Origin: Actinomycetota bacterium
Lineage (GTDB): Bacteria; Actinomycetota; Acidimicrobiia; Acidimicrobiales; Ilumatobacteraceae
Direction: 5' to 3'
Length of the DNA: 7,440 nt
Assembly: GCA_010024485.1 (NCBI GenBank)
Contig: RGGX01000058.1
Location: 1 to 7,440, forward strand
In this document: piece after piece, positions 1 through 5,892 of the stretch
How the letters are laid out: each line of letters opens with the position of its first letter
Numbering within the stretch: position 1 is the stretch's first letter
Program-made: the position numbers and the translations under genes
Notes under the pieces: generated by a model
Seen by the model: the letters and a program-made list of their open reading frames with translations, nothing else
Told to the model about the DNA's origin: nothing
Database searches by the model: none

Positions 1-346
1 GGACCGCCACCGGCAGTCCCGAGGCATCGACCACCGGCAGGTGCCGGAACCTGCCGCATGTCATGCGCTGGCGGGCCTCGGCAAGGCTTTGGTGACGCCC
101 GATCGTGACCACGCGGCGCGTCATGATGTCTGCCACGAGGGTCTCGGCGGTGCGCCGCCCGGCGGCAATGCAGCGCCGGATCACGTCGCGTTCGCTCAGG
201 ATGCCGCACAGCCGCCCCTCGCGGGTGACCGCCAGCGCGCCGACACCCAGCAGGTCCAGACGCGCGCAGGCCTCGGTGACCGTGGCCCCGGGCGAGATCG
301 AGACCAGAGCGCGGCCGCGCAGCACCTCGTCAATCGTTTTGATCAT
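1..346 (-). CDS. CBS-domain protein, C-terminus cut by the left edge
   Basis: The minus strand reads open from ATG (346-344) to the window edge, giving 115 residues without a stop. The protein starts MIKTIDEVLRGR and contains two CBS motifs: the first covers roughly residues 10-60 and ends in GILSERDVIRR, and the second starts near residue 70 (DIMTRRVVTI) and reaches RHLPVVDASG before it is cut. Small stand-alone CBS-pair proteins of about 140 residues are common in alphaproteobacteria. The pair normally binds adenine nucleotides and acts as an energy sensor, but the partner of this one is unknown. A strong ribosome site, GGGAGG, lies 8 bases upstream of the ATG (minus strand, about 360-355), which supports the start. 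The gene diverges from the aldo/keto reductase start at 570. Family assignment is good, cellular role is open. Its origin probably differs from that of the DNA right of about 640. Confidence 0.8.
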   Translation of the reverse strand, partial: MIKTIDEVLRGRALVSISPGATVTEACARLDLLGVGALAVTREGRLCGILSERDVIRRCIAAGRRTAETLVADIMTRRVVTIGRHQSLAEARQRMTCGRFRHLPVVDASGLPVAV

Positions 347-420
347 TGTGAAATCCTCCCTTGAAATATCCCCGATCTTAGCCGGTGCCGGGCATTTCGG
401 CAGTCAGCAATTCCTGACCC

Positions 421-439
421 GGCAGGCCCCGCGCCTGCC
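421..439. repeat. GC-rich inverted repeat in the divergent region
   Basis: GGCAGGC (421-427) and GCCTGCC (433-439) form a perfect 7-base stem around a 5-base loop. CCC at 418-420 and GGG at 441-443 can extend it past one bulged C. There is no T tract on either side, and both flanking genes point away from it, so it is not a terminator for them. It may be a regulatory site or simply a consequence of high GC content. Confidence 0.35.
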
Positions 440-501
440 CGGGGCGCGCGCGCTGCCGCAGCGCTTGACAGAACCGGTTGCGGGCGCCGCGGATCAGTCT
501 A

Positions 502-517
502 GGGTCGGATGCGACCC
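502..517. repeat. Perfect inverted repeat upstream of the aldo/keto reductase start
   Basis: GGGTCG (502-507) and CGACCC (512-517) are perfect complements around the four-base loop GATG. The element ends 52 bases before the ATG at 570 and lies 31 bases after the TTGACA box, so it would fall near a transcript start or in the 5' leader. An operator or a leader hairpin is possible; the sequence alone does not decide. Confidence 0.35.
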
Positions 518-569
518 GCAGCCTGCCGACGCCCGCGCGGACCGCCAACCAAGACGGAGCATGACACAG

Positions 570-644
570 ATGAAAACCCTGTCAGGTGACGCAGTTTTTC
601 CCTTTGCCTTTGGCGCGATGCAATTCGGCGCCCGCGCCGACGCC
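570..644 (+). pseudogene. Aldo/keto reductase, N-terminal fragment only (about 25 codons)
   Basis: The reading frame starts MKTLSGDAVFPFAFGAMQFG and continues ARADA. The FAFGAMQFG stretch resembles the first strand of the aldo/keto reductase barrel as seen in rhodobacterial members, where it is normally followed by FGGRAD and then a helix leading to the catalytic D-Y pair. Nothing of the remaining ~300 residues is present, because the frame passes directly into FabD. Codons such as AAA, TCA, GCA, GTT and three TTT stand out against the G/C-ending codons that follow. I prefer ATG 570 over ATG 561, since GGAG (556-559) is 10 bases from the former but only one from the latter. The identification rests on a short piece and is moderate. 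Confidence 0.5.
633..644. other. Probable chimeric junction (alphaproteobacterial-like DNA to actinobacterial-like DNA)
   Basis: The four codons encoding RADA fit both the aldo/keto reductase to the left (FGARADA) and FabD to the right (RADAMHDAG). The break therefore lies in or next to this 12-base stretch of possible microhomology. Left of it the frame has many A/T-ending codons, right of it almost none. The fabD homology begins abruptly in the middle of the enzyme, at the position of the malonate-binding arginine. An assembly or cloning chimera is the simplest explanation; a real rearrangement is the alternative. Confidence 0.65.
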
Positions 645-1441
645 ATGCACGACGCCGGTCTCGAACGACCGGGCACCATGGCCGCCGTCCTCGGGCTCGA
701 CGACGACAAGGTCGAGGTCGCCTGCAACCTCGCCGACGACGAGGTCTGGGTCGCCAACTTCAACGCCCCCGGACAGGTCGTCATCGCCGGCTCCCCCGAC
801 GGCGTGGCCTCGGCCGGCGCCCATGCCAAGGAGCTCGGCGCCAAGAAGGTCATGCCGCTACAGGTGTCCGGTGCCTTCCACACCCCGTTCATGGTGTCGG
901 CCCGCGACCGCCTCCGCGATGCGATCGCCGTCGCCGCCATCCGCAGCAGCGACCTGCCGATCGTCTCGAACGTCGACTCCCAGGCGCACGACGCCGCCGA
1001 CGACTGGACCAGCCTGCTGTCGGCCCAGCTGACGAGCCCCGTCCGGTGGAAGCACGGGCTCCTCGCCATGTCGCAGATGGGCGTCACCTCCTTCGCCGAA
1101 CTCGGGCCCGGCGGCGTCCTCACCGGGATGGCGAAACGGACCCTCGACGACATCCACACCATCGCCGTCGCCACCCCCGATGACCTCGACCGATTCGTCG
1201 AATGGGTGGCCGGCACCGCGCCGCCCGCCCCGGCCCCCGATCACGAGGGCGAGCACCTGTATCTCGCCGAGCGGTTCGTGGGGTCACCGACGGCACCGCC
1301 ATCGAGGTGGGCGCGATCCTCGGACACGTCGGTGACGACGAGGTCCGCTCCCCGTTCGCCGGGGTCTTCCAGTCCTACATCGCCGCCGACACCGAGCGCG
1401 TCGCCCCACGGCAGCCCATCGCCTGGCTCCGCACCTCATGA
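633..1441 (+). pseudogene. fabD: Malonyl-CoA:ACP transacylase, 5'-truncated and frameshifted
   Basis: FabD moves malonyl from CoA to acyl carrier protein to feed fatty acid elongation. Only the second half is here. Homology starts at RADAM (arginine equivalent to E. coli Arg117) and includes PGTMAAVLGLDD, NFNAPGQVVIAG (756-791), the catalytic histidine in AFHTPFM (codon 879-881) and GPGGVLTGMAKR (1104-1139). The first ~115 residues, with the GQG motif and the GHSLGE nucleophile, are absent, lost at the join near 640. The core frame runs to about 1280. Past that point it yields only Pro/Ser/Arg-rich nonsense across fabH. The frame beginning at 1280 instead encodes a biotinyl/lipoyl-like domain (GVTDGTAIEVG to QPIAWLRTS) and stops at 1441, 39 bases before fabH. 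A small deletion or read error near 1275-1285 best explains this. As written the gene cannot make a working enzyme; the intact version probably heads the fab operon. Confidence 0.8.
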
Positions 1442-1466
1442 TCGACCAGCCCGCAACGGGCGCCAC

Positions 1467-1472
1467 AGGAGG
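1467..1472 (+). promoter_or_regulatory. Ribosome binding site of fabH
   Basis: AGGAGG is a full Shine-Dalgarno match, 8 bases before the ATG at 1481. It fixes the fabH start and shows that the fabD frame must end before this point, at TGA 1439-1441, rather than run on to 1814. Confidence 0.75.
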
Positions 1473-1480
1473 TCTCTGAC

Positions 1481-2443
1481 ATGCCCGCCACACGACCCGG
1501 CGCCACCGGCGCCGTCATCTCCGGCTGGGGAACCGCCCTCCCCGAGAAGGTGGTCACCAACCACGACCTCGAGAAGACCCTCGACACCAGCGACGAGTGG
1601 ATCGTCGCTCGCACCGGGATCTCCGAACGGCGGATCGGCGGCACGACCGCCTCGCTCTCGGTCGAGTCGGGACAGGCGGCCCTCGACATGGCCGGACTCA
1701 CCCCCGACCGGATCGACGCCCTCGTGGTCGCGACCACCACCCCCGACCGACAGTGGGGCACGGCGTCGATCGTCCAGCGCGAACTCGGACTCACCTGCGG
1801 GGCCTACGAACTGAACGCCGCCTGCTCGGGTTTCGTCTACGGGCTCGTCAACGCCCACGGGCTGATCGCCATGGGCGCCGAACGGGTCCTGCTCGTCGGC
1901 ACCGACACCCTGTCGAGGATCACCGACTGGAACGACCGCGGCACCGCGCCGCTGTTCGCCGACGGGTCCGGAGCCGTCGTGCTCGAGTCCACACCGCACG
2001 GAGGTCAACTGCTCGGCTGGGACTTCGACGCCGACGGGACGGCCAGCGAACTGCTGTGGGCCGAGGTCGGCGGCACCGTCAACATGGACGGCAAGGAGGT
2101 CTTCCGACGGGCCGTCCGCATCATGGTCGACTCCGCCGAGAAGTCGATGCGCCACGCCGGGGTCACCGGCGACGACATCACCATGATCGTCCCCCACCAG
2201 GCCAACATCCGGATCATCCAGGCCGCCTGCGAACGGCTCGAGGTACCGCTCGACCGGGCCTCCGTCGTGATCGACCGAACCGGCAACACCTCCTCGGCAT
2301 CGATCCCGCTCGCCATGGCGGCAGCGCTCGACGACGGCCGGATCGACCACGGTGACCTCGTGCTCCTCGTCGGATTCGGCGGCGGCATGACCGCAGCGAG
2401 CGCCGTCCTGCGATGGGGCGGCGAGAAGGGAGCATCGACATGA
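1481..2443 (+). CDS. fabH: 3-oxoacyl-ACP synthase III (KAS III)
   Basis: FabH condenses an acyl-CoA primer with malonyl-ACP, the first carbon-carbon bond in type II fatty acid synthesis, in the cytoplasm. The 320 residues match the usual length. The catalytic triad is complete: Cys115 in NAACSGF, His239 in VPHQANIRI and Asn269 in GNTSSAS. Trp40 in SDEWIVARTGISERR corresponds to the CoA-stacking tryptophan, and the glycine-rich FGGGMTAAS lies near the C-terminus. The thiolase fold halves are about 1-175 and 176-320. The start is set by AGGAGG 8 bases upstream. The stop overlaps the fabG start as ATGA, so the two are translationally coupled. Primer preference (acetyl versus branched) cannot be read from the sequence. 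Family assignment is secure. Confidence 0.96.
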   Translation: MPATRPGATGAVISGWGTALPEKVVTNHDLEKTLDTSDEWIVARTGISERRIGGTTASLSVESGQAALDMAGLTPDRIDALVVATTTPDRQWGTASIVQRELGLTCGAYELNAACSGFVYGLVNAHGLIAMGAERVLLVGTDTLSRITDWNDRGTAPLFADGSGAVVLESTPHGGQLLGWDFDADGTASELLWAEVGGTVNMDGKEVFRRAVRIMVDSAEKSMRHAGVTGDDITMIVPHQANIRIIQAACERLEVPLDRASVVIDRTGNTSSASIPLAMAAALDDGRIDHGDLVLLVGFGGGMTAASAVLRWGGEKGAST

Positions 2444-3156
2444 GCGACACCGGCCGGATCGTCCTCGTCACCGGAGGATCCCGAGGCATCGGCCTCGCCG
2501 TCGCCCATCGGTTCGCCGCAGCCGGCGACCGGGTGGCGGTCACCTACAACTCCTCTCCTCCCCCCGACGGGCTGTTCGGCGTGCGCTGCGATGTGACATC
2601 CGCCGACGACGTCGACCGCGCCTTCTCCGAGATCGAGGAGCACTTCGGCGGGGCGGTCCAGGTCCTCGTGTCGAACGCCGGCATCACCCGCGACGGGCTG
2701 CTGCTGCGGATGGGAGAGGACGACTTCACCTCAGTGATCGACGCCAACCTGACCGCCGCCTACCGGGTGAGCAAGCGCGCGGTGCAACAGATGCTGCGGG
2801 CCCGCTCAGGACGGATCATCCTCGTGTCCTCGGTGGTCGGGCTCCTCGGCGCCGCCGGTCAGGCGAACTACGCCTCATCCAAGGCCGGACTCGTCGGGCT
2901 GGCGCGATCCCTCGCCCGCGAACTCGGCTCGCGATCGATCACCGTGAACGTGGTGGCCCCCGGACCGGTCGCCACCGACATGACCGCCGCCCTCGGCGAG
3001 GACCGACTCAGCGAGATCACCGCCTCGGTCCCGCTCGCGCGGATGGCCGAACCCGACGAGATCGCCGGAGTGGTGGAATTCCTCGCCTCTCCCGACGCCG
3101 CGTACATCACCGGCGCCGTGATCCCCGTCGACGGCGGACTCGGAATGGGGCACTGA
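2440..3156 (+). CDS. fabG: 3-oxoacyl-ACP reductase (SDR family)
   Basis: FabG reduces 3-oxoacyl-ACP to 3-hydroxyacyl-ACP using NADPH. The 238-residue protein is a classical short-chain dehydrogenase: the nucleotide-binding TGGSRGIG (11-18), Asp51 in RCDVT, and SNAGITRDGLL (78-88). The catalytic set is Asn103, Ser131 (SSVVG), Tyr144 and Lys148 (QANYASSK). The C-terminal ITGAVIPVDGG is typical. SNAG in place of the more usual NNAG is also seen in actinobacterial homologues such as MabA. An in-frame ATG at 2413 would add nine residues inside fabH, but ATG 2440 is preferred: AAGGGAG (2426-2432) lies 7 bases upstream, the ATGA overlap with fabH is standard, and the longer form adds no conserved residue. 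SDR substrates can be hard to assign, but the position between fabH and acpP settles this one. Confidence 0.95.
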   Translation: MSDTGRIVLVTGGSRGIGLAVAHRFAAAGDRVAVTYNSSPPPDGLFGVRCDVTSADDVDRAFSEIEEHFGGAVQVLVSNAGITRDGLLLRMGEDDFTSVIDANLTAAYRVSKRAVQQMLRARSGRIILVSSVVGLLGAAGQANYASSKAGLVGLARSLARELGSRSITVNVVAPGPVATDMTAALGEDRLSEITASVPLARMAEPDEIAGVVEFLASPDAAYITGAVIPVDGGLGMGH

Positions 3157-3241
3157 GCGTCCCGTCCCGGACCGCTCCCACTACGTACACTCAGGGACGA
3201 CCAACTCGATCGCGGACGCCGCGACACGACAAGGAGACGAC
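3157..3241 (+). promoter_or_regulatory. acpP leader with possible promoter and ribosome site
   Basis: This 85-base gap is the largest inside the fab cluster. TACACT (3186-3191) fits the loose actinobacterial -10 pattern TAnnnT, but no -35 box is visible 16-18 bases upstream, so a separate acpP promoter is only a possibility. Extra transcription of acpP would make sense because the carrier protein is needed in large excess. AAGGAG (3231-3236) is a clear ribosome site 5 bases before the ATG at 3242. Confidence 0.35.
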
Positions 3242-3478
3242 ATGGATCAGGAACTTTTCGCCCGCTTCAAGAAGTGCGCCGTCGAGGTGCTCTCGGTCTC
3301 GGATGACCAGGTCACCGAGGATGCGAAGTTCGGCGATGACCTCGACGCCGACAGCCTCGACCTGGTCGAGCTGGTGATGGCCCTCGAGGAGGAGTTCGGC
3401 ATCGAGGTTCCCGAAGAGGACCTCGAGGGGATCGAGACCGTCGGCCAGGCCTTCGCTCTCGTCACCAACAAGCTCTGA
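3242..3478 (+). CDS. acpP: Acyl carrier protein
   Basis: ACP carries the growing acyl chain on a 4'-phosphopantetheine arm between the fatty acid synthesis enzymes. The 78 residues match the family length. The attachment serine is Ser38 in the motif DADSLDLVEL. Helix II (about 38-52) is strongly acidic, as expected for docking to the partner enzymes, and the protein as a whole is very acidic (EEEFGIEVPEEDLEGIETV). The start follows AAGGAG by 5 bases. It sits between fabG and fabF, the classic arrangement, which marks it as the fatty-acid ACP rather than a polyketide or peptide carrier. The holo-ACP synthase that loads the arm is not in the window. Confidence 0.97.
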   Translation: MDQELFARFKKCAVEVLSVSDDQVTEDAKFGDDLDADSLDLVELVMALEEEFGIEVPEEDLEGIETVGQAFALVTNKL

Positions 3479-3479
3479 G

Positions 3480-4664
3480 ATGATCGGGACCGGACGGCGC
3501 GTCGCCGTCACGGGACTCGGGGTCGTCGCACCCTGCGGCATCGGACGCGAGGCGTTCTGGCAGGGTCTCCTCGGCCCCGGCCTCGTCGACGCCGGGCGCC
3601 TCACCACCATCGAGGACTGGGATCCGAGCCCCTGGTACGACTCGCCCAAGGACGCCCGACGGGCCGACCGGAGCGAGCAGTACGCGATCGCCGCCGCCAC
3701 CGAGGCCCTCGAGCAGTCCGGGCGACCGGCCGCCGACCCCTCCCGCATCGGCACCATCTTCGGCACCGGGGTCGGGGGAATCCACACCCTCGAGGAGCAG
3801 ATCGTGGTGCGCCTCGACAAGGGTGAGCGCCGCGTCTCGCCCTTCCTCGTGCCCATGATGATGGCGAACGCTCCCGGAGCGAACGTCTCCATGCGCTTCG
3901 ACCTGCGCGGGCCGAACGAGACGATCTCGACCGCCTGCGCAGCCGGGACCCACGCCCTCGGCTACGCCGCCCGACTGATCTCCTGGGGCCTCGCCGACGC
4001 CGTGGTCGCCGGCGGCACCGAGTACGCCGGGACCCCGACCTCGCTCGCGAGCTTCGGCAACATGACCGCCCTGTCATCCACGGGAACCAGCCGACCCTTC
4101 GACGCCGAACGCGACGGATTCGTCATGGGCGAGGGCGCGGCCGTCATGGTGCTCGAGGAGTGGGAGGCCGCCACGTCGAGAGGGGCAACCATCATCGGCG
4201 AGATCCTCGGCGCCGCCTCCAACGCCGATGCCCACCACATCACCGCGCCGTCGCCGGGCGGTGTCGGCGCGATCCAGTGCATGCAGCTCGCCCTCACCGA
4301 CGCGGGTCTCGAACCGGCTGAGATCCGTCAGGTCAACGCCCACGGCACCTCCACCCCGCTCAACGACGCCGCCGAAGCCGCCGCTGTCTCCGAGATCTTC
4401 GGCGAGCGCGCCGTTCCGGTCGTGTCCACCAAGGGCGTCACCGGACACGCGCTCGGTGCAGCCGGTGCCCTCGAGGCCGCCGCGGTCCTGCTGTCGATGG
4501 AGCATCGCCTCATCCCGCCGACCGCGAACACCACGAACGTCGACCCCGAGATGACCGTCGACGTCGTCACCGGATCCGCCCGGCCATGGGAACCCGGCCC
4601 GACGATGTCGAACAACTTCGGTTTCGGCGGCCACAACGGCTCGATCATCATCGGCCCCGGCTGA
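3480..4664 (+). CDS. fabF: 3-oxoacyl-ACP synthase II (KAS II)
   Basis: FabF performs the elongating condensations between acyl-ACP and malonyl-ACP. The 394 residues are slightly shorter than the usual 410-420. The catalytic Cys-His-His triad is present: Cys153 in STACAAG, His288 in NAHGTST and His323 in TGHALGAAG, together with Lys318 in STKGVTGH. The C-terminal NFGFGGHN loop is intact. The N-terminus RRVAVTGLGVVAPCGIG is typical of the FabF/FabB group. The ATG follows the acpP stop by a single base and I see no Shine-Dalgarno sequence in the acpP end, so translation probably depends on ribosomes finishing acpP. KAS I (FabB) is a close relative, but the single copy behind acpP favours FabF. 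It is the last plus-strand gene and ends 26 bases from the convergent fabZ. Confidence 0.95.
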   Translation: MIGTGRRVAVTGLGVVAPCGIGREAFWQGLLGPGLVDAGRLTTIEDWDPSPWYDSPKDARRADRSEQYAIAAATEALEQSGRPAADPSRIGTIFGTGVGGIHTLEEQIVVRLDKGERRVSPFLVPMMMANAPGANVSMRFDLRGPNETISTACAAGTHALGYAARLISWGLADAVVAGGTEYAGTPTSLASFGNMTALSSTGTSRPFDAERDGFVMGEGAAVMVLEEWEAATSRGATIIGEILGAASNADAHHITAPSPGGVGAIQCMQLALTDAGLEPAEIRQVNAHGTSTPLNDAAEAAAVSEIFGERAVPVVSTKGVTGHALGAAGALEAAAVLLSMEHRLIPPTANTTNVDPEMTVDVVTGSARPWEPGPTMSNNFGFGGHNGSIIIGPG

Positions 4665-4690
4665 CCCCGGACCCGCGCCGGGTCACCGGC
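4665..4690. terminator. Possible bidirectional terminator hairpin between fabF and fabZ
   Basis: The whole gap between the convergent stops is self-complementary. GACCC (4670-4674, allowing the flanking G) can pair with GGGTC (4680-4684), and alternatively GCCGG (4677-4681) pairs with CCGGC (4686-4690) around GTCA. There is no T tract on either side, so this is not a textbook intrinsic terminator. T-less hairpins are often proposed as terminators in high-GC actinobacteria, and a site between convergent units is where one is expected. Confidence 0.4.
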
Positions 4691-5101
4691 TCAGGCGATC
4701 ACGAACATCAGGTCGCACTCAGTCGCGACCTCGCCACCGACGAGGGCCCGGCCCGAGCCCCGCCCGGCGCGAGCCGCCAGACGCGTCATCGAGCACTCGA
4801 GCACCAACTCGTCGCCGGGAACCACCTGACGGCGGAACCTGGCCTTGTCGATACCCCCGAAGAGCGGCAGACGCCCGGCGAATCGCTCATCGGAGAGAAC
4901 CGCGAGGGCCCCCACCTGCGCGATCGCCTCGCACATGAGCACACCGGGCAACGTCGGACGGCCCGGGAAGTGGCCGGGGAAGAACCACTCGTCGCCGGTC
5001 AACCGCCACACGCCACGGGCCGACTCCCCGGGCGCGATCTCGAGGATCTCGTCGACGAACAGGAACGGCGGTCGATGTGGGAGGAGGTCCTCAGGGCTCA
5101 C
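4691..5101 (-). CDS. fabZ: 3-hydroxyacyl-ACP dehydratase
   Basis: FabZ removes water from 3-hydroxyacyl-ACP to give trans-2-enoyl-ACP. The 136 residues form a single hotdog domain. HRPPFLFVDEI (9-19) starts the fold, and the active-site segment FFPGHFPGRPTLPGVLMCEAIAQ contains catalytic His44 and Glu58. The start is GTG (5101-5099); an in-frame TAG lies 10-12 bases upstream, so no longer form is possible in this frame. I find no good Shine-Dalgarno: GAGGTC lies 19 bases away, so translation may be coupled to trpA, whose stop is 23 bases upstream. It supplies the dehydratase step missing from the facing fabDHG-acpP-fabF cluster, although it appears to be transcribed with trpFBA. FabA, which also isomerises, is less likely given the HRPPFLFVD and LPGVLM signatures. 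Confidence 0.93.
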   Translation of the reverse strand: MSPEDLLPHRPPFLFVDEILEIAPGESARGVWRLTGDEWFFPGHFPGRPTLPGVLMCEAIAQVGALAVLSDERFAGRLPLFGGIDKARFRRQVVPGDELVLECSMTRLAARAGRGSGRALVGGEVATECDLMFVIA

Positions 5102-5124
5102 GCGGCGACACTAGCGAGTCGACC

Positions 5125-5889
5125 TCAGGCGTCGATGGCCGCGCGGACCTCAGCCACATAGCGCCCCACCTCATCGGGGCCCGACTCGATCAGTCGGCGC
5201 ACCATGGACGCCCCCTGGATCACACCGTCGGCCACCCGACACGCGGTCGCCGCCTGCTCGGCGTTCGACACACCGACACCGACGAGCACCGGAAGCTCGG
5301 TGAGCGGAAGCAGGCGACCGGCGAGATCCGTCGCGGTGGCCGCGAGCGACTCGCGCTCCCCGGTGACGCCGAGGAGACCGACCGAGTAGACGAAACCCCG
5401 CGAACGCGCGACGATCCGCGGCAGGCGATCATCGGGGGCGGTCGGCGCCGCGAGCATGACCGTCGCCACACCCGCCGTGTCGGCAGCCTCGCACCAGTCA
5501 CCCGACTCCTCGAGCGGCAGATCCGGAAGGATGCACCCGGTGACCCCCGCCGCGGCCAGACGCTCCGCGAACCGGTGGGCCCCATCGTGGTGCACCACGT
5601 TGAAGTAGGTCATGACGGCGAGCGGGATGTCGACGTCGAGGCGTGGGACCTCCTCGAGCACCGACTGAGGAGTGGTGCCGGCCTCGAGCGCCGCCTGCGA
5701 TGCCTGCTGGATCACCGGGCCGTCCATCACCGGATCAGAGAACGGGATACCGATCTCGACGGCGTCAGCACCGTTCGCCGCGCAGGCCCGGATGGCGTCC
5801 TGCCAGCCCGGGTAGCCGCCGGTGATGTACGGCACGAGGATCTTGCGACCCGCCTCCTTGCACCCTCTCAGATGCGACTCGAGCCCCAT
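5125..5889 (-). CDS. trpA: Tryptophan synthase alpha chain
   Basis: TrpA splits indole-3-glycerol phosphate into glyceraldehyde-3-phosphate and indole, which travels through a tunnel to TrpB. The 254-residue TIM barrel carries the catalytic acids Glu45 (VEIGIPFSDP) and Asp56 (VMDGP). PYITGGYP (20-27) and VGVGVSN in the C-terminal third, part of the phosphate-binding end of the barrel, are characteristic. The length is close to the usual 260-270. The ATG (5889-5887) lies 3 bases after the trpB stop, and no clear ribosome site precedes it, which suggests coupling to trpB and fits the fixed 1:1 stoichiometry of the alpha2-beta2 complex. The next gene on the strand is fabZ. Confidence 0.96.
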   Translation of the reverse strand: MGLESHLRGCKEAGRKILVPYITGGYPGWQDAIRACAANGADAVEIGIPFSDPVMDGPVIQQASQAALEAGTTPQSVLEEVPRLDVDIPLAVMTYFNVVHHDGAHRFAERLAAAGVTGCILPDLPLEESGDWCEAADTAGVATVMLAAPTAPDDRLPRIVARSRGFVYSVGLLGVTGERESLAATATDLAGRLLPLTELPVLVGVGVSNAEQAATACRVADGVIQGASMVRRLIESGPDEVGRYVAEVRAAIDA

Positions 5890-5892
5890 GGA

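Larger units (their letters stand above)
347..569. promoter_or_regulatory. Divergent intergenic region between CBS gene and aldo/keto reductase start
   Basis: This 223-base gap separates two divergent starts and should hold both promoters. On the plus strand a perfect TTGACA lies at 465-470, directly followed by the 8-base palindrome AACCGGTT (472-479), which could be an operator half or chance. I found no convincing -10 box at 16-18 bases from it. On the minus strand TAAGAT (380-375) is a weak -10 candidate without a recognisable -35. A ribosome site GGAG at 556-559 serves the ATG at 570. Two hairpins are listed separately. No small gene is supported here. Confidence 0.4.

Noticed and set aside
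41..364. A 107-residue plus-strand open frame at the left edge
   Set aside because: It is antisense to the CBS gene, which has conserved motifs and a strong ribosome site; the plus-strand reading has neither.
561..1441. A novel aldo/keto reductase-FabD fusion enzyme
   Set aside because: Only about 25 reductase residues are present, none catalytic, and FabD lacks its nucleophile half. Two functionless fragments joined at a shared short sequence look like an artefact, not a bifunctional enzyme.
105..1814. A single 569-residue plus-strand protein
   Set aside because: It strings together an antisense reading of the CBS gene, the divergent intergenic region, an aldo/keto reductase start, half of FabD and an out-of-frame overlap of fabH. 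No one protein family fits it and the fabH region has a much better frame.
1436..2350. A 304-residue minus-strand open frame opposite fabH
   Set aside because: It has Gly/Asp/Val-rich shadow composition and no recognisable motif, while fabH on the plus strand is complete with its ribosome site.
2413..2439. An upstream ATG start for fabG
   Set aside because: It would overlap fabH by 31 bases and place the strong AAGGGAG site inside the gene. The ATGA start at 2440 fits spacing and family length better.
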